Positions 48,332 to 59,290 are shown, numbered from the stretch's first letter. The stretch is 64,000 nucleotides of DNA from an uncultured Clostridia bacterium (GCA_934120675.1 CAKOUU010000008.1:6477-70476), one strand, 5' to 3'. Made by a program: numbers and translations. Notes: generated by a model from the sequence alone, not told the origin.

Positions 48332-49492
48332 TTATCCAAAAAATCCTTTTTTCTTAACAGGTGGTTGTTCATTCATTGTTTTTGCAAGTTCAACAAGCAA
48401 CTCCCTTTGTTCTTTAGTTAATCTCTTAGGTGTTTGAACCTGAACCGTAAATACTAAATCTCCTTCAGATGTTGAATTTACATATTTAAATCCCTTATTT
48501 CTAATAGTAAACCTTGTACCTGTTTGAGTACCTTCTGGAATTTTATATTTTTCCTTACTTCCATCAACCATTGGTATTTCAAGTTCTGCACCAAGTGCTG
48601 CTTGAGTCATAGTAATTGGAATATCACATAAAACATTATTACCTTTTCTAGTAAATATGCTATGTTTTTTAATTCTTAATGTAATATATAAATCACCTTT
48701 AGGCCCACCTTTGCTACCAGGTTCGCCCTCTCCTCTTAATACTACAGTCTGATTATCATCAATTCCTGCAGGAATTTTAACTTTTATTTTTGGTTGTTTT
48801 CTAATTGTTCCTTTACCTTTACAAAATTCACAAACCTCTGTAATGATTTCACCAGTTCCATGACATTTACCACATGTTCTGGTTGTTTGAACTTGACCTA
48901 AAATTGTATTTTGAACTTGTGTTACCTGACCTGTTCCATGACAATCCGGACATTTTATTGGGTTTGTTCCAGGTTTTGCACCAGTTCCATGACAATGTTC
49001 ACAAGTCTCATTTCTGTTTATTACAACTTCTTTTTCAACACCTAAAAAAGCCTCTTCAAATGTAATATCCATATTTAGATTTAGATCTGCACCTTTTCGT
49101 GGTCCACTGTTTTTTCTAGCAGACTGTCTGCCACCAAAACCACCACCAAAAAATGAAGAAAATATATCACCTAAATCTCCAAAGTCTCCAAAGCCATCAA
49201 ATCCAGAAGTAGAATATGTATAATTTCCACCTCCAAATGGACCACCAGCCCCTCCAAACCCTTGTGGATCAGCTGTTCCAAATTGATCATACATTTTTCT
49301 TTTTTGAGGATTAGAAAGTGTTTCATATGCTTCGTTAACTTCTTTAAACTTTTTTTCCGCTTCTTCTTTATTATCTGGGTTTGCATCTGGATGATATTTT
49401 TTAGCCATTTTTCTATAAGCCTTTTTTAATTCATCATCTGTGGCATTTTTATTAACACCTAAAACCTCATAATAATCTCTTTTATTAGCCAT
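48332..49492 (-). CDS. dnaJ: Chaperone DnaJ
   Basis: 386 residues from ATG 49492, which follows GGAGGAAAAA. J-domain with HPD ([10 protein letters not shown]), Gly/Phe-rich region (GGFGGRQ and neighbours), four CxxCxGxG zinc repeats ([36 protein letters not shown]) and C-terminal substrate domain. DnaJ delivers clients to DnaK. It is the last gene of hrcA-grpE-dnaK-dnaJ and is separated from dnaK by a long palindrome. Confidence 0.97.
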   Translation of the reverse strand: MANKRDYYEVLGVNKNATDDELKKAYRKMAKKYHPDANPDNKEEAEKKFKEVNEAYETLSNPQKRKMYDQFGTADPQGFGGAGGPFGGGNYTYSTSGFDGFGDFGDLGDIFSSFFGGGFGGRQSARKNSGPRKGADLNLNMDITFEEAFLGVEKEVVINRNETCEHCHGTGAKPGTNPIKCPDCHGTGQVTQVQNTILGQVQTTRTCGKCHGTGEIITEVCEFCKGKGTIRKQPKIKVKIPAGIDDNQTVVLRGEGEPGSKGGPKGDLYITLRIKKHSIFTRKGNNVLCDIPITMTQAALGAELEIPMVDGSKEKYKIPEGTQTGTRFTIRNKGFKYVNSTSEGDLVFTVQVQTPKRLTKEQRELLVELAKTMNEQPPVKKKGFFG

Positions 49493-49504
49493 TTTTTCCT
49501 CCAT

Positions 49505-49599
49505 AAAATTTCGGGATTGGGGGACGGGTCTTTCATCCCGATTTTTTTATCATAAAAATTTTTCGGGATGAAAGACCCGTCCCCCAATCCCGAAATTTT
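49505..49599. repeat. GGGGGACGGGTC palindrome between dnaK and dnaJ
   Basis: 37-bp perfect arms (49505-49541 and 49563-49599) carrying GGGATTGGGGGACGGGTCTT. Same family as the 45-bp-arm copy at 58488-58606. It would form a very stable mRNA hairpin inside the operon. Confidence 0.9.
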
Positions 49600-49606
49600 T
49601 CAAATT

Positions 49607-51496
<1,890 letters not shown>

Positions 51497-51517
51497 TTAT
51501 ATTTTTAAAATTAATAA

Positions 51518-52024
51518 CTAATTTGCGACTACCACCATAGAATGTCTAATAACCCTATGACCTATTTTGTAGCCCTTTCTATACTCTTGAACAATTTCTT
51601 TTTCTCCCTTAGAATCATCCTGAACACTGCTAACAGCTTCATGAAGTTCTGGATCAAAAATTTCTCCAAGAGCTTTGATTTCTTCTACACCTTTTGATTT
51701 AAGTACATCTTGAAATTGTTTTAAAACAAGTTCAACACCTTTTTTATAATTCTCATCTTGAGTCTCAACTTTTGCTGCATTTTCTAGGTTATCTAATATT
51801 GGAAGCATAACTTCCACAACATCACCTAAAATTGAATTATACATGCCTTCTCTTTCTTTTTGACTTCTTTTTTTATGATTTTCAAATTCTGCTAAAATTC
51901 TTTTATATCTGTCTGTCAAATCATCTAATTCTTGTTGTTTTTTTTGTAATTCACTTTTTTCTTCATTAATTTTTTTAATTTCTTCTGTTACTTCTTGTTC
52001 AACATTTTCATTTTCTTTTCCCAT
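51518..52024 (-). CDS. grpE: Nucleotide exchange factor GrpE
   Basis: 168 residues from ATG 52024 with AAGAGGCG before it. A long N-terminal coiled coil (EEIKKINEEKSELQKKQQEL) is followed by the GrpE core (YKRILAEFENHKKRSQKERE; VLPILDNLENA-like region; HEAVSSVQDD; GYKIGHRVIRHSMVVV). It lies 45 bases before dnaK. Confidence 0.95.
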   Translation of the reverse strand: MGKENENVEQEVTEEIKKINEEKSELQKKQQELDDLTDRYKRILAEFENHKKRSQKEREGMYNSILGDVVEVMLPILDNLENAAKVETQDENYKKGVELVLKQFQDVLKSKGVEEIKALGEIFDPELHEAVSSVQDDSKGEKEIVQEYRKGYKIGHRVIRHSMVVVAN

Positions 52025-52122
52025 TTTATCGCCTCTTTCTTTATTATTACACATTTAATTCAAAATCATTTCAAATAATTTTAAAATTTGCCAATGCAAA
52101 AATTATAATTATTTTTCAATCT

Positions 52123-53133
52123 CTATATTCCTTTATCTTTTAACTTCTTATTAATATACTTCATGACCGAAATAACTTTTGAATAATCCATTCTTTTAGG
52201 GCCTATAATTCCAATAGTTCCCATATCTTTGTCACCAACTTTATGTTTAAAAGTTATAACACTAAAATCTTTAAGCTCTTCCTTTTCATTTTCATCACCA
52301 ATGTAAACATTGATATCTTTTGCAAATCCCGAATTTAATATGTCTGTCATTAAATCTTTTTCGTCAATTATATTTACGAAATTCTTTGCAACTGCTAAAC
52401 TATTAAATTCTGGCAAATCAAAGGCTTTGTTTGCCCCCTCAAGATATACTTGCCTATCTTCTGAAATGACTTTTTTGATTTGTTCTATAATTGGTTTTAT
52501 AACTTTTACACTATATTTCATTTCATTTATTAGATATTCTTCTAATGGAACATCTATAATTTGAAGTGGTTGACCTTTCAGCTTTTGATTAAACATATAA
52601 TTTACTGTTTCTACTTGTTTATCTGTTATGTCCTCATCAAATTTTATTATTGTTTCCTTTACCATTCCTGTGTTTGTCAATATAATTGCCATTAACATTC
52701 TTGGTCCTAGTAAAACAAATTTGATTTCTTCAATTAGCAAGTCTTGTGTGCTTGGCCCTATTGCTAATGTTGTATAATGTGTTATTTCCGAAATTGTTGT
52801 TGTTGCAATTTTTGTTAAATCTTCTATTTCATTTACCTTTGTTTCTAATTTGTCACTTATATATTTAATTTCTTCCATACTTATGTTGTCATCTTTTAAA
52901 AGTTCGTCTACATAGTATCTGTATCCTTTTTCTGATGGTATTCTTCCACTTGATGTATGTGTTTTTTCTAGATATCCTGCTTTTTCAAGGTCTGCCATTT
53001 CGTTTCTTATTGTTGCACTACTATATTGTAATTCTTCATTATTTGTTAGTGCATTTGAACTTACTGGCTCTGCTGTGTTTATATATTCTTCAACTATGGC
53101 TTGTAATACTTTCTTTTTTCTATCATCTAGCAT
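52123..53133 (-). CDS. hrcA: Heat-inducible repressor HrcA
   Basis: 336 residues. The N-terminal winged helix carries EEYINTAEPVSSNALT and SSATIRNEMADLEKAGYLEK; GRIPSEKGYRYYVDELL is the family signature; the C-terminal GAF-like part ends GIIGPKRMDYSKVISVM. HrcA binds CIRCE and needs GroEL to stay active. CIRCE sites stand upstream of this gene and of groESL. Confidence 0.96.
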   Translation of the reverse strand: MLDDRKKKVLQAIVEEYINTAEPVSSNALTNNEELQYSSATIRNEMADLEKAGYLEKTHTSSGRIPSEKGYRYYVDELLKDDNISMEEIKYISDKLETKVNEIEDLTKIATTTISEITHYTTLAIGPSTQDLLIEEIKFVLLGPRMLMAIILTNTGMVKETIIKFDEDITDKQVETVNYMFNQKLKGQPLQIIDVPLEEYLINEMKYSVKVIKPIIEQIKKVISEDRQVYLEGANKAFDLPEFNSLAVAKNFVNIIDEKDLMTDILNSGFAKDINVYIGDENEKEELKDFSVITFKHKVGDKDMGTIGIIGPKRMDYSKVISVMKYINKKLKDKGI

Positions 53134-53146
53134 TTTCTCACCTCTT

Positions 53147-53173
53147 TTAGCACTCTTTTTGTTTGTTTGCTAA
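53147..53173 (-). promoter_or_regulatory. CIRCE element of the hrcA operon, proximal
   Basis: Minus strand TTAGCAAAC, nine bases AAACAAAAA, GAGTGCTAA. Same spacer and same perfect 3' half as the groESL copy. Confidence 0.85.
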
Positions 53174-53197
53174 TCTTGTTATATATTATATCCTTTT

Positions 53198-53224
53198 TTA
53201 GCACTTGTCAATACCTTTTGCTAA
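53198..53224 (-). promoter_or_regulatory. Second, degenerate CIRCE overlapping the hrcA -35
   Basis: TTAGCAAAA, nine bases (GGTATTGAC), AAGTGCTAA, containing the -35 TTGACA (53206-53211); a TATAAT-like -10 lies at 53185-53190. Confidence 0.65.
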
Positions 53225-53265
53225 ATTTTTTTGTGAATTTTTTGTGAACTCTTTTTAACAACAAA

Positions 53266-53300
53266 AAAAAGTTATAGATTTCAAATTTCTATAACTTTTT
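53266..53300. terminator. Bidirectional terminator-like hairpin
   Basis: AAAAAGTTATAGA and TCTATAACTTTTT arms, between the rpn remnant and the hrcA promoter. Confidence 0.75.
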
Positions 53301-53335
53301 TCTGTTATTATATTTCAAACGATTTTACATTTCTT

Positions 53336-54203
53336 CTATAATTTTTTTATTTCTTCTTCATTTAAACCTGTTGCTTTTGAAATTTGTTCAATTTCCATTC
53401 CCATTTCTAATAATTTTTTTGCAGTTTTTATTATACCGTTCTTTTATACCGTTCTTTTATACCGTTTTTCTATACCGCTCTTCAATTCCAGCTTTTTTAC
53501 CTTTATTGTATCCAGCACTTTCTATTGATTTTTGATCTAATATGTATTTTTCTCTTAACTCTGCTAGATATCTTTCATGTTCGTCATTACTTATTTTTTC
53601 TAATTCCTTTTTGGCTTTTTTTAATTCTGCATTTTCATCCATTTTTACCACCTCTGGATTTTCTATAAATTTTAACCACAAGTTCATTTTTTTTCTTTTA
53701 TTTTCTTTGTATTTTATGAACTTCGGCATCTCGATTATATATAATTCCATAACATCTGTCAAGATTATTTGGTGGTATTCTTCTTCTCTAATTTGCCATT
53801 TTGTTTGATATTTTGGTATTTCTTTTAATGATTCTAACTCATAATCTGATATTAATATTACTATTGTTTTCTCTAACAATTCATAATCATTTCCTGATTT
53901 AATACTTGTACTATACATTTTACTCCAATAAAACATTATTCTCTTTTCTATATTACTATGATCTACTACTTGCATCTCTATATTGCAATTTATATTATTA
54001 TCTATTTTAGCCCTTATGTCTAAAATCCCAACTTTGTCATCTAATAAGTCTTTTTCTAATATTGTATTGTTGTCTAATTCTACATTTGTTATTTTCTTTT
54101 CCACTATTGAACTTATCAAAGAAGCTGTTATGTCTTCATTTCCTATATGTCCAAATATTCTTTTGAACACATAATCATTTTTTGGATTTAATAATTTTGC
54201 TAT
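53336..54203 (-). pseudogene. Rpn-family (PD-(D/E)XK) nuclease/transposase with damaged ends
   Basis: The core reads VFKRIFGHIGNEDITASLIS, DIRAKIDNNINCNIEMQVVD and QIILTDVMELYIIEMPKF, matching the Rpn/PDDEXK transposase-like family. Upstream frame gives AKLLNPKNDYVF, the family start, but the codon in the start position is ATA (54201-54203) with a weakened site. Near the C-terminus four 13-base units shift the frame; the span is 868 bases, 3x288+4, and removing one C from each unit restores GIEEGIEKGIKEGIIKTAKK and LLEMGMEIEQISKATGLN. Rpn proteins promote RecA-independent recombination. Likely decaying or phase-variable. Confidence 0.8.
53432..53482. repeat. 13-bp tandem repeat in rpn
   Basis: Four units of the form TATACCGTTCTTT (two exact, two variant), with CCG at 53436, 53449, 53462 and 53475. 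A 13-base unit changes reading frame with each copy. Confidence 0.85.
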
Positions 54204-54409
54204 AATTTATCACTTCTTTCTTTTTTTGATTTTTGTTTTTGAATTTTTGGCTGATTTGCCTTAAATTTGAATTAAAATATATCGCTTGAAATATAATGTA
54301 ATTATATTAACATAAAAAGTTTATGTATGCAATACTTTTTTAAAATTATGTACTAATTTTTTGAACTAGGTAATTTTTTGTGAACAATAATATATAGAAC
54401 AAAAGCAGA

Positions 54410-54459
54410 CATTAATAACGTTAGCATTTAATAAAAAAACGGGCATTAATAACATTAGC
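54410..54459. repeat. Two 16-base direct repeats
   Basis: CATTAATAACGTTAGC (54410-54425) and CATTAATAACATTAGC (54444-54459), 34 bases apart. The rest of 54204-54472 is AT-rich with no gene that I can see. Confidence 0.6.
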
Positions 54460-54472
54460 TTATTTAAATAGA

Positions 54473-54517
54473 AAAATCTAAAACCTACAGTATCCACCGT
54501 AAAATTTTAGATTTTTT
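54473..54517 (-). terminator. Terminator of the 116-residue gene
   Basis: AAAAATCTAAAA and TTTTAGATTTTT arms with a CCTACAGTATCCACCGTA middle. Confidence 0.6.
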
Positions 54518-54534
54518 AATCTATTTTTATTCAA

Positions 54535-54885
54535 TTATAAATATCTATCATTCTTAGAATTATAATTATCACCATATCTTTTTTTCAAATCTTCCACTAA
54601 TTTAGAATCAGATTTATTACCAACACTTATAGGTTTAACATCACAATGAAGCTGGCTCACAAATTTCTGTGCTAATTCATTTCGTCTTTGAGGATTCATT
54701 CCCTTTCTTCTTGCAATTCTCAAATAGCCATCATACTCTTCAAATTTTCCAGCAGAAATTCCATCTTCTATAAAATCAATTGGAATTCCTGTATATGCAC
54801 TTACTTGCACTTTTGTACTTTCAGGTTTTAAAGCAACATAATTTTTTACTCTTTCATAATATGATTTTTCAACATCCTTTTCCAT
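54535..54885 (-). CDS. Putative helix-turn-helix protein (YvyF/TIGR03826-like region)
   Basis: 116 residues from ATG 54885, eight bases after AAGGAAGG. Residues about 10-65 (YYERVKNYVALKPESTKVQV, SAYTGIPIDFIEDGISAGKF) recall the helix-turn-helix that follows the zinc ribbon in YvyF flagellar-operon proteins, but the zinc ribbon is absent. The second half is basic. No neighbours hint at a role. Confidence 0.6.
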   Translation of the reverse strand: MEKDVEKSYYERVKNYVALKPESTKVQVSAYTGIPIDFIEDGISAGKFEEYDGYLRIARRKGMNPQRRNELAQKFVSQLHCDVKPISVGNKSDSKLVEDLKKRYGDNYNSKNDRYL

Positions 54886-55031
54886 CTCTTTTTCCTTCCT
54901 TTGCAACTTAAAAATTCATTTGTTTACTTATTTATATACTAATATCTTTTATTTTGTCAACACTTTTTATAATTTTTTATATCATTTATTTTCTTCTTGT
55001 TACAATTCACAGCCTTAGAAAATTACAACTT

Positions 55032-55877
55032 CTACTTAATTATTATTGTTGAAATCAAAATTCCAACAGTCTGAATTGCAAATAAATTCAATATATTAGA
55101 TGTAAGCAAATTATTAGTAGCCTCAACAACTCCAAGCATATCATCTTCAACTTTTTTATAATGTCTTTGAGATTCAAAAAAAGTAATTAATTCTGGTAAA
55201 CTCGTAACAAAACCTAATAAAATACCAACAATAACCTCAGAAACTCCAAATATATTACACAAATTTTCAAGTGTATCTCCTAATAACTCTCCTATAAAAA
55301 ATAATAAAATTCCTGTTATAATTAAAATTGATACATATAACAACACTTTTTTAGGCTTCTTCTTTTCTTCTTTTCTTTCCGCTTCAATTTCTTCCTCAAG
55401 TTCCTCATCTTCGTTTTTTAAATATAATTTATGAACATGATTATTTAAAACTCTAAATAAACTATACAAAATAATAAATAATGGCACTACTGCTAATTTT
55501 AATTCTATATCAAGTTTTAGAAAAACAATTGGTATTGCTATTGTAAAAAATACTAGTACTAAATCTGTTATTATGGCTCTATTTCGCAATTTTGATGTGT
55601 TTTTGTTTAACAAAATTGCACCTAAATATTGAATTAAGTTAATTACATTCGAACTTAAAATGTTATAAACACTTGCAGCTGTTAAACCTCTTAGGCTTGA
55701 TGTTATTATTGTTAATAGTTCTGGTACTGATGTTGCATATCCCGCTATATCTCCAACAGTTTTTGCTTTTAAGTTTAAAGCCTCCGCTAATTTTCTTAAT
55801 GTCGTTACTAGTATATATTTTGAAATCAGTACTATTAATCCTGAATATATGATAAATTTTATTATTTCTAAAAGCAT
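55032..55877 (-). CDS. Cation/Ca2+ exchanger family membrane protein
   Basis: 281 residues with about ten hydrophobic segments. Two alpha-repeat motifs are visible: GYATSVPELLTIITSSLRGL and GFVTSLPELITFFESQR, each with the acidic residue of the ion site. A Glu/Lys-rich cytoplasmic loop (about 160-180) separates the halves. The total is shorter than most exchangers. The copies of GTTACAATTCACAG at 54999 and 55959 flank the gene in direct orientation. Confidence 0.8.
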   Translation of the reverse strand: MLLEIIKFIIYSGLIVLISKYILVTTLRKLAEALNLKAKTVGDIAGYATSVPELLTIITSSLRGLTAASVYNILSSNVINLIQYLGAILLNKNTSKLRNRAIITDLVLVFFTIAIPIVFLKLDIELKLAVVPLFIILYSLFRVLNNHVHKLYLKNEDEELEEEIEAERKEEKKKPKKVLLYVSILIITGILLFFIGELLGDTLENLCNIFGVSEVIVGILLGFVTSLPELITFFESQRHYKKVEDDMLGVVEATNNLLTSNILNLFAIQTVGILISTIIIK

Positions 55878-55999
55878 TTATTATCAGCTCCTTTTTGTTT
55901 TCTTTTTATATTTTTATCTTTTTCAATTTTTTTATTCTTTTTTCATCATAGATTTAACGTTACAATTCACAGTTTAAGAAATTTTTTATTTTGTAGATA

Positions 56000-56028
56000 T
56001 TTACAAATCCATTTAAAAATGGTATAAT
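56000..56028 (+). promoter_or_regulatory. Promoter of the 75-residue gene
   Basis: TTTACA, 17 bases, TATAAT with extended -10 TGG. Confidence 0.7.
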
Positions 56029-56071
56029 TTGGAAGTGACTATTTATGATTTTTTGAAAGGAGTATCACAAT

Positions 56072-56299
56072 ATGAGAAAAGACAGCAAAGATTTAACTGA
56101 AATTTTTTCGGTTGGATCAAATGATTCCAATCCCTCTATTAAGGAAATACGGAGGAAAAAAACAGACAAAAACTCAAGCAGTGACATTGCTACTTATGAA
56201 GTAGTTGCTCACATTGAAAAAAATCAAGAAATAAAGATTGAGGATAAAAGTTTATCCCCTGCAGAAATTGATTTTATACAACATCAATTTGGCAGATAA
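56072..56299 (+). CDS. Small charged protein of unknown function
   Basis: 75 residues, preceded by AAAGGAG and its own promoter, and followed by a strong terminator. It is polar and likely flexible (GSNDSNPSIKEIRRKKTDKN), with a C-terminal EDKSLSPAEIDFIQHQFGR. CGG is codon 27, directly followed by the rare AGG. No family recognised. Confidence 0.65.
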   Translation: MRKDSKDLTEIFSVGSNDSNPSIKEIRRKKTDKNSSSDIATYEVVAHIEKNQEIKIEDKSLSPAEIDFIQHQFGR

Positions 56300-56312
56300 G
56301 TTTTATTTTTCG

Positions 56313-56358
56313 AAAGTGCATATGTAAAATTTCAAAAAAACACATATGCACTTTTTTT
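56313..56358 (+). terminator. Intrinsic terminator
   Basis: AAAGTGCATATGT and ACATATGCACTTT arms, then TTTT. Confidence 0.9.
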
Positions 56359-56459
56359 ATGTCAATTTTCCTTGATATTTAACCAAAAATATTATATAAT
56401 GCCATAGAAAGAATCATAAAAGAAAAAAAATTATATAAATTAAATTTTAGGAGGCAAAA

Positions 56460-57746
56460 ATGATAGATATCAAATTTTTAAGAGAAAATCCCGATGTTGT
56501 AAAACAAAACATCAAAAACAAATTTCAAGACGAAAAACTAGTATTAGTTGATGAAGTTATTGATTTAGACATAAAAAACAGAGAAGCAAAATTAAATGGA
56601 GACAATCTAAGAGCAGAAAGAAAATCTTTAAGTGCAGAAATTGGTGGACTTATGAAACAAGGCAAAAAAGAAGAAGCAGAAAGCATAAAAGTAAAAGTTC
56701 AAGAAATAAATGCACAACTTGAAGAGAATGAAAAATTAGAAGCAAAATATGCTGAAGAAATAAAATCAAGAATGATGAAAATACCAAATATTATGGACCC
56801 ATCTGTTCCAATTGGTAAAGACGACAGCGAAAATGTAGAAGTTCAAAGATTTGGTGAACCAGTTGTTCCAGATTATGAAATTCCATATCATGCAGACATT
56901 ATTGCAAGATTTAATGGAATGGACAAAGAATCTGCAGGACGTACAAGTGGCGTTGGTTTCTACTACCTAATTGGTGATGTTGCAAGGCTTCACGAAGCAA
57001 TGCTTGCATATGCAAGAGATTACATGATTAACAACGGTTTCACATATGCTATACCACCATTTATGATTCGTAGTGATGTTGTAACTGGTGTTATGAGTTT
57101 TGAAGAAATGTATGATATGATGTACAAAATTGAAGGTGAAGATTTATACCTAATCGGTACTTCTGAACACTCAATGATTGGTAGATTTAAAGACCAATTA
57201 ATCAAAAAAGATGAACTTCCAATTAGCATGACATCATACTCTCCATGTTTCAGAAAAGAAATTGGTTCACATGGTCTAGAAGAAAGAGGTTTATACCGTG
57301 TTCATCAATTTGAAAAACAAGAAATGATAGTTTTATGCGAACCAGAAGATTCTATGAACTGGTACAATAAAATGTGGAAATTAAGTGTTGATTTATTTAG
57401 AAGTTTCAATGTTCCAGTAAGACAACTTGACTGTTGTTCTGGAGATTTAGCAGACTTAAAAGTTAAATCTTGCGATATTGAAGCATGGAGTCCTAGACAA
57501 AAGAAATACTTTGAAGTTTGTAGTTGCTCTAACTTAGGAGATGCTCAAGCAAGACGTTTAGGAATTCGTGTTAAGAGTGAAAAAGGAAACTATTTCTTAC
57601 ATACATTAAATAATACAGTTGTTGCTACGCCAAGAGGACTAATTGCAGTATTAGAAAATAACTACAATGAAGATGGAAGTGTTACTGTTCCAGAAGTTTT
57701 AAGACCTTACATGGGTGGAACTGAAAAAATTCTTCCAAAAAATTAA
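56460..57746 (+). CDS. serS: Seryl-tRNA synthetase
   Basis: 428 residues. An N-terminal coiled-coil arm (about 30-110) binds tRNA; the class II core contains the motif 2 loop FRKEIGSHGLEERGLYRVHQ and the motif 3 region RGLIAVLENNYNEDG. YLIGTSEHSMIGRF and LDCCSGDLADLKVKSCDIE are serine-enzyme strings. The site is AGGAGG seven bases before the start. It precedes ysxC. Confidence 0.97.
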   Translation: MIDIKFLRENPDVVKQNIKNKFQDEKLVLVDEVIDLDIKNREAKLNGDNLRAERKSLSAEIGGLMKQGKKEEAESIKVKVQEINAQLEENEKLEAKYAEEIKSRMMKIPNIMDPSVPIGKDDSENVEVQRFGEPVVPDYEIPYHADIIARFNGMDKESAGRTSGVGFYYLIGDVARLHEAMLAYARDYMINNGFTYAIPPFMIRSDVVTGVMSFEEMYDMMYKIEGEDLYLIGTSEHSMIGRFKDQLIKKDELPISMTSYSPCFRKEIGSHGLEERGLYRVHQFEKQEMIVLCEPEDSMNWYNKMWKLSVDLFRSFNVPVRQLDCCSGDLADLKVKSCDIEAWSPRQKKYFEVCSCSNLGDAQARRLGIRVKSEKGNYFLHTLNNTVVATPRGLIAVLENNYNEDGSVTVPEVLRPYMGGTEKILPKN

Positions 57747-57754
57747 AATGAAAC

Positions 57755-57785
57755 AAGTGGGACAGTGCAAAAATGTCTCACTTTA
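57755..57785. repeat. GGGACAGT/GAGACA-type palindrome
   Basis: AAGTGGGACA and TGTCTCACTT form a stem with one wobble, just after serS; it could act as a terminator. Confidence 0.6.
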
Positions 57786-57907
57786 ATGTCAAAAAACGTC
57801 GAAAACAATATTTTTTATATTTGAGGGAGTAAAAGTTTGAAAAATATTTGTGAGATAAATATTTTTAATCAAATTTTGTGCCTTGAAAGAAAGGAATGTC
57901 AGTAAAT

Positions 57908-58489
57908 ATGATAGTAAATAATCCAAAATTTGAAGTATCAGCAGTAAGACCTGCTCAATATCCAAAAAATAATTTACCAGAAATTGTTTTAGTTGGTAAA
58001 TCCAATGTTGGAAAATCAAGTTTTATAAACACCATGATAAACAGAAAAAAGCTTGCTAGAACAAGCAGTGAACCTGGAAAAACAAGACAAATTAATTTTT
58101 ATAATATTGACGAAAAATTTTATTTTGTCGATTTACCTGGATATGGATACAGTAAAATGTCTAAAAAAGAACAAGAACAAGTTGGTAAATTTATTGAGCA
58201 ATATCTATTTAATAGAGAACAAATTTCTTTGATTATCTTTTTAGTAGATATCCGTCATTCACCTACTGAAAATGATAAACTTATGTACGATTACGTTATT
58301 CGTTCCGGTTTACCTTGTATGATTTTGGCAAATAAAGCTGATAAAATTGCTGTTACTAAAGTTTCAGATGTAGCTAGCAAATTACAAAAAACTTTAAATC
58401 CAATTGGTGATATTCCTACTTTTCCATTTTCTTCTGAAAGAAGAATTTATATGGATGATGTATGGAATGAAATTGAAAAATATATTTAA
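57908..58489 (+). CDS. ysxC: Ribosome-biogenesis GTPase YsxC/EngB
   Basis: 193 residues from ATG 57908 (an in-frame ATG at 57896 is almost on top of the ribosome-binding site). G1 is GKSNVGKSSFINT, G3 DLPGYGYS, G4 NKADK and G5 SSERR. YsxC helps late 50S subunit assembly. It lies after serS with a palindrome in between. Confidence 0.95.
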   Translation: MIVNNPKFEVSAVRPAQYPKNNLPEIVLVGKSNVGKSSFINTMINRKKLARTSSEPGKTRQINFYNIDEKFYFVDLPGYGYSKMSKKEQEQVGKFIEQYLFNREQISLIIFLVDIRHSPTENDKLMYDYVIRSGLPCMILANKADKIAVTKVSDVASKLQKTLNPIGDIPTFPFSSERRIYMDDVWNEIEKYI

Positions 58490-58606
58490 AAAAACGGGAT
58501 TAGGGGACGGGTCTTCAATCCCGAATTTTTTTGTATATTGATACATTTAGAAATATTTAATAAAAAAATTCGGGATTGAAGACCCGTCCCCTAATCCCGT
58601 TTTTTT
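58488..58606. repeat. GGGGACGGGTC palindrome with 45-bp arms
   Basis: Arms 58488-58532 and 58562-58606 are perfect complements of 45 bp including terminal A7/T7 runs, so it also serves as a bidirectional terminator. Same family as 49505-49599. Confidence 0.9.
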
Positions 58607-58874
58607 AGCAACAACATTTTCTTTTTTTATCTTTCTTTCTATTACAAATTAGTAATATAATAGATAAAATTAAAAGTAATCCCAAAACAACTGCTAAAAC
58701 TATTATCGCTCCAAAAGATGCTACTATTTCAGATGCTATTGCCACTGCACCAACTAATAGTCCAACAACAAATGAAAAAGCAATTGCTAATATTACTGTT
58801 ATGATTCCAAAACATTTATTGTTATTGCATTTATCTTCTTTTTTGTCATAGCAAAATACTTCTTGTGGCTCCAT
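58605..58874 (-). CDS. Small membrane protein with cysteine-rich ends
   Basis: 89 residues from ATG 58874, seven bases after AGGAGGTG. Two long hydrophobic segments (about 23-47 and 51-77 in the short form) are flanked by CNNNKCFG before and RKKDKKRKCCC at the end. The triple cysteine tail could be lipidated, metal-bound or disulfide-linked. No family recognised. Confidence 0.7.
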   Translation of the reverse strand: MEPQEVFCYDKKEDKCNNNKCFGIITVILAIAFSFVVGLLVGAVAIASEIVASFGAIIVLAVVLGLLLILSIILLICNRKKDKKRKCCC

Positions 58875-58970
58875 AAAAGTCACCTCCTGCATAACACTTT
58901 TATTTGATGTGTTATACTATATATTATGTTGGACATAAGAAAAAGATGTCAATTTTCGACATTTTTTTGT

Positions 58971-59040
58971 GAACCAAAAGGGACGTTGTTAATTTGGTTG
59001 AAAAATTTTTCAACCAAATTAACAACGTCCCCACTGGTTC
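58971..59040. repeat. GGGACGTTGTTAATTTGG palindrome
   Basis: A 52-base perfect palindrome without loop (58980-59031), with GAACCA/TGGTTC outer ends. Third member of the GGGACGTT family. Confidence 0.85.
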
Positions 59041-59221
59041 ATTTGTCTTCTATTTTCTTTGTTATCATTTTCAAAGCTTTTTCCCTTGGAACCATTACGA
59101 TGTGTCCACAGCCCTGACATTTCAATTTAAAATCAACGCCAACTCTGGTTATTTCCCACAATTTACTTCCACAAGGATGTTGCTTTTTAGTTCTAACAAT
59201 ATCTCCAATATTATAATCCAT
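59039..59221 (-). CDS. DUF951-family protein
   Basis: 60 residues. The sequence DIVRTKKQHPCGSKLWEITR and VDFKLKCQGCGHIVMVPREK is the complete DUF951/YyzM domain, with three cysteines likely binding zinc. It is found widely in Firmicutes near replication or translation genes; function unknown. Its end overlaps the outer part of the palindrome. Confidence 0.9.
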   Translation of the reverse strand: MDYNIGDIVRTKKQHPCGSKLWEITRVGVDFKLKCQGCGHIVMVPREKALKMITKKIEDK

Positions 59222-59290
59222 TTCAAATCACCTCAAGACAATTTTTTCGACAAATTTCTACATAAATCATGAAACAAATTTGCACTGTCC

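Noticed and set aside
53432..53482. CRISPR array
   Set aside because: The repeats are 13 bp with no spacers and lie inside a coding sequence; no other regularly spaced repeats were seen.
53336..54203. General decoding of CGGN as a four-base glycine codon
   Set aside because: It would rescue radA and both rpn genes, but the same reading would destroy about ten small genes with a single in-frame CGG, so a universal rule is not tenable; only a context-dependent shift remains possible.
54999..55972. Composite transposon carrying the cation exchanger
   Set aside because: Only a 14-base word is shared by the two flanks, with no transposase and no target duplication visible.
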